A stretch of DNA of 51,446 nucleotides from Balneolaceae bacterium (GTDB taxonomy: Bacteria; Bacteroidota; Rhodothermia; Balneolales; Balneolaceae), in assembly GCA_007132385.1 (NCBI GenBank), contig SLOU01000118.1, positions 1 to 51,446 of the forward strand, in the 5' to 3' direction. The number at the start of each line of letters is the position of its first letter. Positions within the stretch are counted from its first letter, which is position 1. The notes under the pieces were generated by a model that saw only the letters and a program-made list of their open reading frames with translations, was not told the DNA's origin and ran no database searches. Below, one piece after another: positions 43,408-51,446 of the stretch. Made by a program: the position numbers and the translations under genes.

Positions 43408-43475
43408 AGACTCAAAAGTTAGCTTGTTAACAAGTAAACAAAATATAATAATTTCATACTAATACATACTCATTT

Positions 43476-45053
43476 TTAATCCAGTCCACCGCTTCTGTTC
43501 GGGATACGCTGCTGCGGCCAGACCATCTGCCGCCCGGTCCGCGGGTTGACGGGCAGCACCCGTTTTTCCCGCGACATAAATTCGGGGTCTTCACTGGCCA
43601 TCAATGTCAATACCGCTGTCAGGATAACATTGTTGCGCACATCATCGAACACAATTTTATCATATGTATCCCGGTTTGTATGCCAGGTATAGTCCCAATA
43701 CGACCAGCTCAGAGAGCGTAGCATAAATCCAGGGGCACCGGCAGCCACAAACGAGGCATGATCGGTGCCGCCACTGCTTGGAAGTCCGGGAAAATCAGTT
43801 TCTATATGCTGCCGCACATCTTCAGGTACGGCAGCCAGCCATCTGGAAAAGAATTCATACGAGTGAAGAAAACCCTGTCCGTTAATCTCAACGACCCGGC
43901 CGGTCCCGTTATCCTGGTTGAAAAGGGCTTGCAGACCATCCACTATATCTGGGTGGTCCTCTACAAATGCCCGCGAACCGTTTAACCCTTGCTCTTCACT
44001 TCCCCACAAACCCACAAGAATAGTTCTCTTCGGATCAGGGTACACTTCCTTCAGTATTCGCGCTGTTTCCATCATCGTAATTGTACCGGTTCCATTGTCT
44101 GTGGCTCCGGTGCCTCCATCCCAGGAATCAAAATGAGCCGAAAGGATGATATACTCATCCGGCTTCTCCGTGCCGGGTATTTCGGCAATTGTATTAAATG
44201 TCGGGACAGCTCCCAGCTCTTCTGATTCTGCCCTGACCCGAATCTCGGGTTCTGCCCCGTTCATTACCATTCTGTATAACATCCCGTAATCTTCCAAAAG
44301 AATATCCACGGTCGGAATCTCATCGGTAAATGCCCCGAATATTCGATTAGTCCCAAACCCTTCACTCCAGTTCGACATAACGATGCCGGCCGCTCCGGCG
44401 TCCTCAAGTACCGAAGGCAAAGATTGCAATGTATTTCCGGTATTGGCTATCCGCTGCCTCCACGCACTTTCTTTTTGATCCCGCAGCTCTTTCATTTTCA
44501 TGAACGATTCTTCCGTGGCGTATTCTTCCCAGTTATATTCGGGCCTGCCGGTGGGTTGATGCATCGATATCATAACAAACTTTCCTTCCACATTCGGCAG
44601 CCAATCCCGGAATTCATCGGGATTATTGACCTCTGGAATAACAACGAGTCCGGCCGTAACCCCTTCGGACGGGGTCGACGGGCTCCAGGCCAATTGCATC
44701 GCTTCAAGACTGACAACACGTGGTGAAACGAGGTCGACATGAGTGATACCACGCTCCCAGCCTCGCCATTCGCCGAATTGTTCGTTTCTCGCTTCTATCC
44801 CCCACTTTTCAAATGTTTCTACAGCCCAATCGTGTGCGTGCTGCATCTGCGGAGTACCCACAAGCCTCGGCCCGATCACATCCATTAAATAGTGTCCGAG
44901 CTCTTCCAGATGAGAATTCTCTGAAGCTTCCTGAACAATCCGATGAATGATTTGATCGGTATCGATATCCGTTTCCGTTACCTGGGCAACGGAAAAGGTA
45001 GCAGTCCCCGATAAAAACAGACAAATGATGAGCAGTTGCAGTCGTTTTTTCAT
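43476..45053 (-). CDS. Secreted M28-family metallopeptidase (carboxypeptidase Q-like)
   Basis: The 525-residue protein has a signal peptide (about 1-23, SGTATFSVAQ). An N-terminal protease-associated-type insert follows (LEDAGAAGIVMSNWSEGFGT near residue 220). The M28 catalytic core comes next, with zinc ligands and catalytic acid in LSAHFDSWDGGTGATDNGTG, LWGSEEQGLNGSRAF and SSGGTDHASFVAAGAPGFM. It should remove amino acids or dipeptides from peptides in the periplasm or outside. Length and order resemble plasma glutamate carboxypeptidase-type M28 enzymes. It stands 99 bases after the methyltransferase gene. Confidence 0.93.
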   Translation of the reverse strand: MKKRLQLLIICLFLSGTATFSVAQVTETDIDTDQIIHRIVQEASENSHLEELGHYLMDVIGPRLVGTPQMQHAHDWAVETFEKWGIEARNEQFGEWRGWERGITHVDLVSPRVVSLEAMQLAWSPSTPSEGVTAGLVVIPEVNNPDEFRDWLPNVEGKFVMISMHQPTGRPEYNWEEYATEESFMKMKELRDQKESAWRQRIANTGNTLQSLPSVLEDAGAAGIVMSNWSEGFGTNRIFGAFTDEIPTVDILLEDYGMLYRMVMNGAEPEIRVRAESEELGAVPTFNTIAEIPGTEKPDEYIILSAHFDSWDGGTGATDNGTGTITMMETARILKEVYPDPKRTILVGLWGSEEQGLNGSRAFVEDHPDIVDGLQALFNQDNGTGRVVEINGQGFLHSYEFFSRWLAAVPEDVRQHIETDFPGLPSSGGTDHASFVAAGAPGFMLRSLSWSYWDYTWHTNRDTYDKIVFDDVRNNVILTAVLTLMASEDPEFMSREKRVLPVNPRTGRQMVWPQQRIPNRSGGLD

Positions 45054-45152
45054 GAAATCAGATCAACTCAGTTTAATATTGCGGCTTCGTGCATTGCGGT
45101 AAGATGCGAATATATCCATCCGATATTTAAATAAAAGTAAAAAACCAGACAA

Positions 45153-45950
45153 TTAAGCTGCTTTGAGCCGTGTAAAACACACAATTCCTTTCGAAAATTG
45201 CTCGGAAATATGGAATCCGGCCCTCTCGAAAAGCTGATTACTTTCATCCAAATCCCAAAATTTCAGTCCGCTCCATTCACTGGAATCCTGCAGTAAGCGC
45301 CCATACCAAGTGGAAGAACGCAGCAGATGCATCATAAAAAACACACCCTCATCCTTGATAACTCTTCTGCACTCAAACAGAACTTTAAGTTCGTCAGACA
45401 ATTCATTCAGGGTTCCACCCATTACCAGGCCATCAAATACTTTTCCGTAAAATGGCATATCACGCGCATCAGCCCGCAACAAAAAGAGATCGGCTTCATC
45501 TGCTTCCGATTTCATCCGTGCTTCATCCAGCATTTGCATCGACAAATCGAGGGCTACCACCCGGGCTTCCGGTTCCGCTTTCTTCAGAGCACGGGCATAA
45601 AGAGCTGTCGAACAACCCACATCAAGGTAGAGTCCACCCGCAGCAGGAGATACCCATTCCAACAGCAGTTCTTTTTCCTTGTCAATCGGAAATTCTTCGC
45701 CCGTTAAAATAGACAAAGACCTTTTACGCCAGATATCTTCATACAAAGCTGCCGTAACTTTCCAATGGTTACTGCTTTGTGCAAACGAAAATTCTTTCGG
45801 CTCACGAATCAGGTCGATAATATTGTTGACGACCGGGTACTCATCCCCTTCCCTGGAACACACCGTTCCATTAAACGGCTTTGACAGATGGCTGGCTTCT
45901 TCAGGTACTTCGATCGAAGCCCGTTCACTAACCGGTGATCTGAGTTCCAT
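45153..45950 (-). CDS. Class I SAM-dependent methyltransferase
   Basis: The 265-residue protein begins with a short Trm112-like segment (VCSREGDEYPVVNNIIDLIR, about 31-50) often seen ahead of UbiE/COQ5-type methyltransferases. The SAM domain follows with LYLDVGCSTALYARAL (motif I, near 125), VVALDLSMQML (acidic loop) and DGLVMGGTLNELSD. The substrate is unknown; a quinone, lipid or small metabolite is plausible. It lies between a SAM-cleaving family protein and a peptidase, with 178 bases upstream, and may have its own promoter. Confidence 0.88.
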   Translation of the reverse strand: MELRSPVSERASIEVPEEASHLSKPFNGTVCSREGDEYPVVNNIIDLIREPKEFSFAQSSNHWKVTAALYEDIWRKRSLSILTGEEFPIDKEKELLLEWVSPAAGGLYLDVGCSTALYARALKKAEPEARVVALDLSMQMLDEARMKSEADEADLFLLRADARDMPFYGKVFDGLVMGGTLNELSDELKVLFECRRVIKDEGVFFMMHLLRSSTWYGRLLQDSSEWSGLKFWDLDESNQLFERAGFHISEQFSKGIVCFTRLKAA

Positions 45951-46128
45951 ATATTTCCCGGTTGATTATTTGGAAGATTGATCTTCGTATCAGGTTTGGT
46001 TTCAATCTGCCGTCTCATGGCTTGTCCAGTAAAAATGTTTCTTTCCGGATCAAATCATGTCAGGCTGGCAACATCAATCCTGTAACTTCTGTCTGTAGTC
46101 TACGCAATAAAGCTACAGGTGTTGCAGG

Positions 46129-46917
46129 TTATTTTTGCACAACGATGGATATCTGTGCTCCCTTTTGAACACTGAGCATTTCACTGGCATTTCCTTTATT
46201 CACAGCAACTTCAAGCATCCCTGAGCTGCCGATATAGGCCACCGGTTCCCCATCTTCAACAAATCCATATGATCTATTGATTCCGTGCAAAATGGTATTG
46301 CCAACATAAATTTTAACACCTCTTCCTTTTATCGCTTCTTCAAGTAAATGATCCGGTATATTGGATACAAGATTACCGAAACGATCGATATGAAGGATCC
46401 AGCCCTGAATTCCGGCCTTGTCGGAAATCGGCGTAGCCCAGCGATAGGTTACCAGTTTCTTAACCGGTTCCCCAAGTTTTTCCAGCGGCACTCCGTTGGC
46501 AAGATGAGCTGCTACCGGTGCAAACAGATCTCTTCCGTGGAATGTAGCTGAGGTTTCCGGCCGCCAATAGGACGTTTTGGTCAAGTGGCACGCCCTGTAT
46601 GTCGTTTGGTCTGCAATAAGTGAAAATATGCCATTATCCGGGCCTACAAATAACTGGTTGCCCAGTTCCACGGCTACCGGATTCCTTTCGGTGCCCACAC
46701 CCGGGTCGACAACAACCAGGTGAACGGTTCCTTCCGGAAACAGCGTGGCTGTATTGCGCACAACCCAGGCACCTGCCATGACATCCTGCGGTGGGATCTC
46801 GTGAGAGATATCAATCATTCGGACATCCGGAGCGATTCCAAGTATCACAGCCTTCATGGCTGCGACGTAGTGATCCTTTTGACCAAAATCACTCGTCAGT
46901 GTTATAATTTGAGACAT
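46129..46917 (-). CDS. SAM hydroxide adenosyltransferase (DUF62) family protein
   Basis: The 262-residue protein starts MSQIITLTSDFGQKDHYVAA and carries MIDISHEIPPQDVMAGAW, HLVVVDPGVGTERNPVAV and FVGPDNGIFSLI, the hallmarks of the DUF62/duf-62 family. A C-terminal beta domain follows (IHIDRFGNL-type segment around LHIDRFGNLVSNIP). Family members split S-adenosylmethionine with water to adenosine and methionine; the related fluorinase and chlorinase use halide, but they need an extra loop not seen here. It follows dnaN by 21 bases, with GGAAAAGA before the ATG, and is likely co-transcribed with it. It could balance SAM pools used by nearby methyltransferases. Confidence 0.93.
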   Translation of the reverse strand: MSQIITLTSDFGQKDHYVAAMKAVILGIAPDVRMIDISHEIPPQDVMAGAWVVRNTATLFPEGTVHLVVVDPGVGTERNPVAVELGNQLFVGPDNGIFSLIADQTTYRACHLTKTSYWRPETSATFHGRDLFAPVAAHLANGVPLEKLGEPVKKLVTYRWATPISDKAGIQGWILHIDRFGNLVSNIPDHLLEEAIKGRGVKIYVGNTILHGINRSYGFVEDGEPVAYIGSSGMLEVAVNKGNASEMLSVQKGAQISIVVQK

Positions 46918-46938
46918 TCTTTTCCGGTCTGCAGAACC

Positions 46939-48057
46939 TTAGGATGAATAGCTGTTCAACATCACCGGCATCACCAGCATCAGTATCTGTTCACCATCCT
47001 CCTCTTCTGCCGGCTTGACAATACCTGCCCTGTTGGGGGTTGAAAATTCAAACCGTACATCCGATCCTTCTATATTGCTTAATACATCGGCCAGATACTT
47101 GGCATTAAATCCAATTTCCATCTCTTCATCGCTGTATTCACAGGCAACGGTCTCTTTCGCCTCACTGCTCATATCGAGATCTTCAGCCCGGATCAATATT
47201 TTATCAGGTTGAAGCTGAAGACGAATCTGCCGCGTCGTAGAACTGGAGAAAACCGATACACGCCGGACTGTTGCCAGCATCTGCTCTTTGGAAATATGCA
47301 ACTCCTTGTCATTGTCTCTGGGAATAACCGATTCATAATTCGGGTATTGTTCATTAATCAGCCGGGTAATCACAATGGTATCATCACTTTTAAACCGTGC
47401 GTGATCCCTGGAAACGATAATCTCACAGTCTTCCCCGTCCAGGGCCTTTACGACCAGGCTGAGTGCTTTATCCGGTACAATAAATTCGAGTGTTTCGTCA
47501 CTTGTCAGGTCTTTTTTGACCAGTTTGACAAGGCGATGACCGTCTGTTGCCACAAACTTACTCTCCTTCTTATCGATATGAAAGTAAACGCCCATCATGG
47601 CCGGACGCAAATCATCTGTCGAGACGGCAAATACAGTCTTTTGAATGGCACTTTGAATCAACTGGTTGGTAGTATTGAGTTTCACTCCTTCATTCATGGC
47701 CGGTGTTTCAGGAAATTCATCAGCTTCTTCACCTACAAGCTTGTAGGTCCCCTTGTCGGTTTTAAACTCTACATTTTGTTTATCATCAACTTCAAAGAAT
47801 ACCGGGATGTTCGGCAATTGCCTCAACGTATCCAGCAGCCTCCGAGCAGGAATGGCGACAGAACCTTTCTCTTCAATTTCGGCGTCAATATATTCAATGA
47901 TGGAAATTTCAAGGTCGGTTGCGGTCAGTTTTAATCTGCCGTCTTCCGACTTAAACAGAATTGTTTCAAGAATTGGCAGGGTTGCCTTGGTAGGAACCGC
48001 CCCGATAACTGCCGATAGCCCCTGATTCAAGTCGCTGCTGGTTACACTAAATTTCAT
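46939..48057 (-). CDS. dnaN: DNA polymerase III sliding clamp (beta subunit)
   Basis: The 372-residue protein is a normal-length beta clamp: three similar domains starting MKFSVTSSDLNQGLSAVIGA, with AIPARRLLDTLRQLP at the end of domain one, LRPAMMGVYFHID, DGHRLVKL in domain two and the C-terminal ILMLVMPVMLNSY. It encircles DNA and tethers the polymerase. It is not next to dnaA, recF or gyrB, and no DnaA-box cluster was seen nearby, so this is probably not the replication origin. It is divergent from miaA. Confidence 0.98.
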   Translation of the reverse strand: MKFSVTSSDLNQGLSAVIGAVPTKATLPILETILFKSEDGRLKLTATDLEISIIEYIDAEIEEKGSVAIPARRLLDTLRQLPNIPVFFEVDDKQNVEFKTDKGTYKLVGEEADEFPETPAMNEGVKLNTTNQLIQSAIQKTVFAVSTDDLRPAMMGVYFHIDKKESKFVATDGHRLVKLVKKDLTSDETLEFIVPDKALSLVVKALDGEDCEIIVSRDHARFKSDDTIVITRLINEQYPNYESVIPRDNDKELHISKEQMLATVRRVSVFSSSTTRQIRLQLQPDKILIRAEDLDMSSEAKETVACEYSDEEMEIGFNAKYLADVLSNIEGSDVRFEFSTPNRAGIVKPAEEEDGEQILMLVMPVMLNSYSS

Positions 48058-48094
48058 ATGGACAGATCGATTAGATGTACTTGCTAAAACAACG

Positions 48095-48123
48095 TTTTAC
48101 GGTTAAAAATGGTAATTTTACGG
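48095..48123 (-). repeat. Phased direct repeat TTTTACGG upstream of dnaN
   Basis: TTTTACGG occurs at 48095-48102 and 48116-48123 (as CCGTAAAA on the dnaN strand), 21 bases apart, about two helical turns, and 38-66 bases ahead of the dnaN ATG. The spacing and place fit a binding site for a regulator, but the motif is short. Confidence 0.25.
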
Positions 48124-48288
48124 ACAACTTATACTAAGAAATCCTTTCCCCTACCGCAACTCTGAAACTGCCTTATTTTACCAGTTTAATATAGGGAAGA
48201 AACAAACTTTATTTCCGTATCCATTGGTGTAATGGTCTATTCCTTTTACTTTGCAACAGTGAATTACCGGTCAATTAATAATCGTTCC

Positions 48289-49236
48289 ATGGTCAGTAAC
48301 CGTTCCGAGATCAAAAAAAAAAGAGTGATGATTCTGGGGCCGACAGCATCGGGTAAAACAGAACTTGCCCACAGGCTGGCTCTTGAATACGATAGTGATA
48401 TTATTTCGGTTGATTCGAGGCAGTGTTATAAGCGAATTGATATTGGCACGGCCAAACCCGGGCCTGATTTGCTGAATGAACGGCGCTATTTCAATATATC
48501 GATCCTGGAGCTGACCGAATCCGATTCGGTTGCCGATTTCCGTAAAAGAGCCGGTGCATGGGCAAAACAGATCAGGGCCTCAGGCCGCCCTGTTATCTAT
48601 GCCGGAGGCAGTACCCTTCATTTGCAAAGTATCATCGAACCGCTTGACCCGACCCCGCGATCGAATCCGGAGAATATTCGATATCTAGAACAAAAAGCCT
48701 CAAATGATGGGCTTGAATCTCTTTACAATGAACTGACCCGGGTAGATCCGGTTTACGCTGATGCCATGGATGGATTGAACAGGCAACGAATCCTGCGTGC
48801 GCTGGATGTCTGGATGCAGACCGGGAAACCGTTCAGCAGCTTTCACACGAAAAACACTCCGCAACCTGATGACGATTTACTGGTATTTGGGCTGGACTGG
48901 CCTCGAAAAATACTTCATGAACGGATCAACAACCGGGTCGACCGGATGATCCGGAAGGGATTGATTGAAGAAACCCGGCAAATTCTGGATGACGGATTTT
49001 CTGCCGGATTACAGTCCCTGCAGACAGTTGGTTACAGGGATGTGATCAGCTATTTTAACGGGAATGTGAATCGTACACAAATGATTGCTGATATAAAAAC
49101 CCAGACAAGACGTTATGCCAAACGGCAAATTACCTGGTTCCGCAAATGGCCATTCATCCACTGGATGGATGCACATGAAATGACACTGACGAAGATGCTG
49201 GAACAGATTCAAAAAATTCAACATCAACCCCGTTGA
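48289..49236 (+). CDS. miaA: tRNA dimethylallyltransferase
   Basis: The protein carries the P-loop MILGPTASGKTELAHRLA, DIISVDSRQCYKRIDIGTAK, VIYAGGSTLHLQ and the late YAKRQITWFRKW that define MiaA. It adds a dimethylallyl group to A37 of tRNAs reading UNN codons. I prefer ATG 48289 (315 residues, 12 before the P-loop strand) over the ORF-track start 48232 (334 residues), whose extra residues VYSFYFATVNYRS are unlike the family; neither start has a clear ribosome-binding site. It is divergent from dnaN and ends in a weak hairpin. Confidence 0.95.
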   Translation: MVSNRSEIKKKRVMILGPTASGKTELAHRLALEYDSDIISVDSRQCYKRIDIGTAKPGPDLLNERRYFNISILELTESDSVADFRKRAGAWAKQIRASGRPVIYAGGSTLHLQSIIEPLDPTPRSNPENIRYLEQKASNDGLESLYNELTRVDPVYADAMDGLNRQRILRALDVWMQTGKPFSSFHTKNTPQPDDDLLVFGLDWPRKILHERINNRVDRMIRKGLIEETRQILDDGFSAGLQSLQTVGYRDVISYFNGNVNRTQMIADIKTQTRRYAKRQITWFRKWPFIHWMDAHEMTLTKMLEQIQKIQHQPR

Positions 49237-49240
49237 TTTT
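49223..49240 (+). terminator. Weak hairpin at the end of miaA
   Basis: ATCAAC-CCC-GTTGAT forms a 6-bp stem with a 3-base loop over the miaA stop codon and is followed by only three further T. It may slow or end transcription but is weaker than a typical terminator. Confidence 0.3.
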
Positions 49241-49374
49241 GCATTCATTCAGGATACTGGCAACACTGCGTGTATTAGAGATGCTCGTGGCAGGATGCAG
49301 ATTCAAACAAAATATGGTAAGGCAGAATACAGACACCAATGCAGGGTAGCATATAACAGGCGGAAAAATAGAGG

Positions 49375-49406
49375 TTAGCAGCTGAGTCGAATAAACTTTA
49401 AATTTG
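49375..49406 (+). promoter_or_regulatory. Candidate Bacteroidota-type promoter of purS
   Basis: TAAATTTG (49399-49406) is a full match to the -7 consensus TAnnTTTG. TTAG (49375-49378), one base from TTTG, lies 20 bases upstream, the expected -33 spacing. The purS ATG follows 28 bases later. Confidence 0.4.
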
Positions 49407-49434
49407 GTATCTAGATAAAAATTCATAAAAACCC

Positions 49435-49689
49435 ATGTATAAAGCCAAAATACACGTTACGCTGCGCAAATCAATTCTCGACCCCAAGGGCAAGGCTACG
49501 CATCAAGCACTTCAAAACCTGGGATTGAACCAGATCAACAACGTCCGGATCGGAAAGCTTATTGAGCTCGACATTCATGCCGATAGCGAAGATAATGCCA
49601 GGGAACTTGCTGAAACCGCCTGCAATCAATTGCTGGCAAATGAGGTGATGGAAGACTATCAAATCGAAATTTCCGATAACAGCTCATGA
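49435..49689 (+). CDS. purS: Phosphoribosylformylglycinamidine synthase, PurS subunit
   Basis: The 84-residue protein matches PurS from end to end: MYKAKIHVTLRKSILDPKGK, ALQNLGLNQINNVRIGKLIE and LAETACNQLLANEVMEDYQI. PurS bridges PurL and PurQ in the fourth step of purine synthesis. Its stop overlaps the ATG of the clpS gene (ATGA), and purQ follows that gene; purL is not in the window. Confidence 0.96.
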   Translation: MYKAKIHVTLRKSILDPKGKATHQALQNLGLNQINNVRIGKLIELDIHADSEDNARELAETACNQLLANEVMEDYQIEISDNSS

Positions 49690-50021
49690 AGACTGTCAGG
49701 AACATCTGCAATTCACTCTCTATGCAGGAAAAAAAAGCTCTGCCAAAAATAGAGGTGGATGTTCTTGTAGAAGAGAAAACCGAAGAGAATCTTGATAATC
49801 CCTGGCGGCTGATTTTATATAACGATGAAGAACATACATTCGATGAAGTCATATTTCAACTTGTAAAAGCACTTGGATGCAGTGTCGGCCACGCCGAAGA
49901 GCTGGCATGGAAGGTACATAACGATGGCAAAGCGATCGTCTACGAAGGCACATTTGAAGAGTGTCTTAAAATCAACGGAGTATTACAGGAAATTGAATTG
50001 ATCACAGAAATTAAAGGATAA
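49686..50021 (+). CDS. clpS: ClpS-family N-degron adaptor
   Basis: The core (about residues 38-111) is ClpS: NPWRLILYNDEEHTFDEVIF, where Asn-Asp form part of the N-degron pocket, and ELAWKVHNDGKAIVYEG, with the conserved Val-His. ClpS delivers proteins with N-terminal Leu, Phe, Trp or Tyr to ClpA or ClpC. Where E. coli ClpS has Met40 this protein has Phe in HTFD, as is common in Bacteroidota. The gene overlaps purS by 4 bases and ends 4 bases before purQ, so it is embedded in a purine operon. A start at the second ATG (49722, MQEKKALPK) is also possible; the first is favoured only by the ATGA overlap. Confidence 0.9.
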   Translation: MKTVRNICNSLSMQEKKALPKIEVDVLVEEKTEENLDNPWRLILYNDEEHTFDEVIFQLVKALGCSVGHAEELAWKVHNDGKAIVYEGTFEECLKINGVLQEIELITEIKG

Positions 50022-50025
50022 TATT

Positions 50026-50727
50026 TTGTCTAAAACCATTGGTGTAATTGTCTTTCCGGGTTCCAATTGTGACCACGATGCATACCACGCCCTGAAACAT
50101 GTGATGGGTGCGGAAACCCGTTTTTTATGGCACAAGGATAACGATTTAAGCGGAATCGACCTGCTGGTCATACCCGGCGGGTTTTCCTATGGAGATTACC
50201 TTCGTTCTGGGGCGATCGCGCGTTTTTCACCGATTATGCAGGAGGTTATTCAATACTCCAAGCAGGGTAAACCGGTACTTGGAATCTGTAACGGTTTCCA
50301 GATCCTGCTCGAAGCCGGACTTCTGCCGGGTGCCATGCTCTATAATGAAAAACTGCGGTTTGTATGCAAAAATGTGTACATCCGGCTTGAGAATGAAGAC
50401 ACCCTTTTCACCCGGGGGCTCGAAAAAGGAGAACTACTCGATATTCCGGTTTCTCATGGAGAAGGAAATTACTTCATCGATCGTGATGGCCTTCGGGAGC
50501 TTCAAGACCAGAACCGCATTGTATTTCGTTACTGTAACAGTGAAGGATTCATATCAGCCGAATCCAATGTTAACGGGTCTGTCGATTCCATCGCCGGCAT
50601 ATGTAACCCAACAGGTAATATACTTGGCATGATGCCTCATCCGGAGCGTGCAGTTGAACCGCTGCTGGGATCCACTGACGGAAAAAAAATATTTGAAGCA
50701 GTGCTGGACAATCTCGCCGTCGCCTGA
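50026..50727 (+). CDS. purQ: Phosphoribosylformylglycinamidine synthase, PurQ glutaminase subunit
   Basis: The 233-residue protein is a class I glutamine amidotransferase of PurQ type: IGVIVFPGSNCDHDAYHALK, PGGFSYGDYLRSGAIARFSP, the nucleophile Cys in LGICNGFQILLEAGLLPGAM, and GMMPHPERAVE with the catalytic His-Glu. It supplies ammonia to PurL. Translation begins with TTG at 50026, 7 bases after AAAGGA, at the family N-terminus. It lies 4 bases after clpS. Confidence 0.97.
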   Translation: MSKTIGVIVFPGSNCDHDAYHALKHVMGAETRFLWHKDNDLSGIDLLVIPGGFSYGDYLRSGAIARFSPIMQEVIQYSKQGKPVLGICNGFQILLEAGLLPGAMLYNEKLRFVCKNVYIRLENEDTLFTRGLEKGELLDIPVSHGEGNYFIDRDGLRELQDQNRIVFRYCNSEGFISAESNVNGSVDSIAGICNPTGNILGMMPHPERAVEPLLGSTDGKKIFEAVLDNLAVA

Positions 50728-50767
50728 CAACCTTGAAACAGGCTGATGATACTGAACGAATAACCTG

Positions 50768-51446
50768 ATGGCCCTTAAAGAAGAACATATAGGCAACAAA
50801 CTGCTTCATTGCAAGAATCTGGTCAAACGTTACCGAAAACGGGTGGTCGTTGATCATGTTTCCATCAATGTTGAACAGGGAGAAATTGTGGGTTTATTAG
50901 GCCCGAATGGAGCAGGTAAAACTACAACATTTTATATGTTTGTCGGTTTGATACGTCCGAACAAAGGCCGGATATTCCTGGATGATAACAATATCACCCG
51001 AAAGCCGATGTTCAAACGAGCACGAATGGGTATTGGATACCTGTCTCAGGAAGCCAGCGTATTTCGGAATTTAACAGTGCGTGAAAACCTGGAATCAGTT
51101 ATGGAGTTTATTTCCATCCCCAGGAAAGAGATACGCAAAAGGGCTGATCAGCTCATTGAAGAATTCGGCCTGGAGAAGGTTGTAAACAACAAGGGATACA
51201 GTTTGTCAGGCGGTGAACGCCGACGTACTGAAATTGCAAGAGCATTGGTCAGAGACCCTAAATTTATACTTCTCGACGAGCCTTTTGCCGGAGTTGACCC
51301 GATCGCCGTTGAAGATATCCAGGAGATTGTATCTAAACTCAAATACCGGAATATCGGGATTTTCATTACCGATCATAATGTTCATGAGACGTTGGCAATT
51401 ACAGACCGAGCTTATTTGATGTTTGAAGGTAAAATTTTGAAAGAAG
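50768..51446 (+). CDS. lptB: LPS export ABC transporter ATP-binding protein LptB, cut by window edge
   Basis: This ORF is not in the track because it runs off the right edge. From ATG 50768 it gives 226 residues with Walker [15 protein letters not shown], the Q-loop [20 protein letters not shown], signature [15 protein letters not shown] and Walker [21 protein letters not shown], then [19 protein letters not shown]. The FAGVDPIAV and DHNVHETL segments are characteristic of LptB, the ATPase that with LptFG extracts lipopolysaccharide from the inner membrane. About 15 to 25 residues should remain outside the window. It starts 40 bases after purQ. Confidence 0.95.
   Translation, partial: MALKEEHIGNKLLHCKNLVKRYRKRVVVDHVSINVEQGEIVGLLGPNGAGKTTTFYMFVGLIRPNKGRIFLDDNNITRKPMFKRARMGIGYLSQEASVFRNLTVRENLESVMEFISIPRKEIRKRADQLIEEFGLEKVVNNKGYSLSGGERRRTEIARALVRDPKFILLDEPFAGVDPIAVEDIQEIVSKLKYRNIGIFITDHNVHETLAITDRAYLMFEGKILKE

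Noticed and set aside
47209-47934. 241-residue plus-strand ORF opposite dnaN
   Set aside because: Antisense shadow of dnaN.
46939-48231. Possible replication origin near dnaN
   Set aside because: dnaA, recF and gyrB are absent and no cluster of DnaA boxes was seen; dnaN alone does not mark an origin.
1-51446. CRISPR arrays, insertion sequences, integrases, tRNA or rRNA genes
   Set aside because: No regularly spaced repeats, transposase or integrase motifs, cloverleaf-like sequences or rRNA stretches were noticed on either strand.

Overview
The window reads as ordinary chromosome of a Gram-negative, envelope-rich bacterium of the Bacteroidota/Balneolota (FCB) side of the tree. This rests on gene content read by eye: a nitrate reductase fused to its own NAD(P)H-reductase module, a membrane protein joining an HU-like domain to a SPOR domain, an FtsK-LolA pair, plug-less TonB-receptor-type barrels, and a few TAnnTTTG-like promoter boxes. 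No phage, transposon, integron, CRISPR array, tRNA or rRNA was seen. Two genes run off the window: a sodium/solute symporter on the left and lptB on the right. Both are missing from the ORF track because they lack a stop inside the window.

Layout. 1-5.9 kb: SGLT-type symporter (minus), then an ECF sigma factor, a membrane anti-sigma-like protein and a secreted protein that I read as a tandem duplication with a coiled-coil insert; then a YdjM-like membrane protein. 5.9-12.7 kb: Omp85-type barrel, aat, a fasciclin-domain protein with a clear terminator, a small methyltransferase with uvrB, and a bifunctional chorismate mutase/prephenate dehydrogenase tyrA. 12.9-25.6 kb: a lipoprotein, then a nitrate-assimilation cluster on the minus strand, in transcription order nirB, nirD, nitrate/nitrite transporter, nasA-nasC-BFD fusion, a siroheme-less NiR/SiR-like protein ending in rubredoxin, and a HemD-like protein, with mrp just upstream.

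25.8-37.5 kb: gcvT, then a tightly packed plus-strand run: comB-like, ftsK, lolA, an LPG-synthase-type membrane protein, a beta-barrel, a mini HU, HU-SPOR, exbB, exbD, tonB. Overlaps of 1 to 20 bases suggest translational coupling, and the contents point to septum and outer-membrane work. 37.6-48 kb: a beta-hydroxyacid dehydrogenase, gamma-glutamyltransferase, class III fructose-bisphosphatase, then a minus-strand series (dnaN, SAM hydrolase-type protein, methyltransferase, M28 peptidase, LpxO-like hydroxylase). 48.2-51.4 kb: miaA, purS-clpS-purQ and the start of lptB.

How they work together. The nas cluster imports nitrate, reduces it to nitrite and then to ammonium. Its HemD-like and rubredoxin-fusion members probably serve tetrapyrrole supply and electron delivery. 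Aat and ClpS, at opposite ends of the window, are the writer and reader of the Leu/Phe N-degron pathway. The strongest candidates for under-described biology are the NiR/SiR-like rubredoxin fusion, the HU/HU-SPOR pair inside the division/envelope operon, and the duplicated secreted protein of the ECF-sigma operon. All assignments come from reading the sequence and the supplied ORF track; no database search was run.
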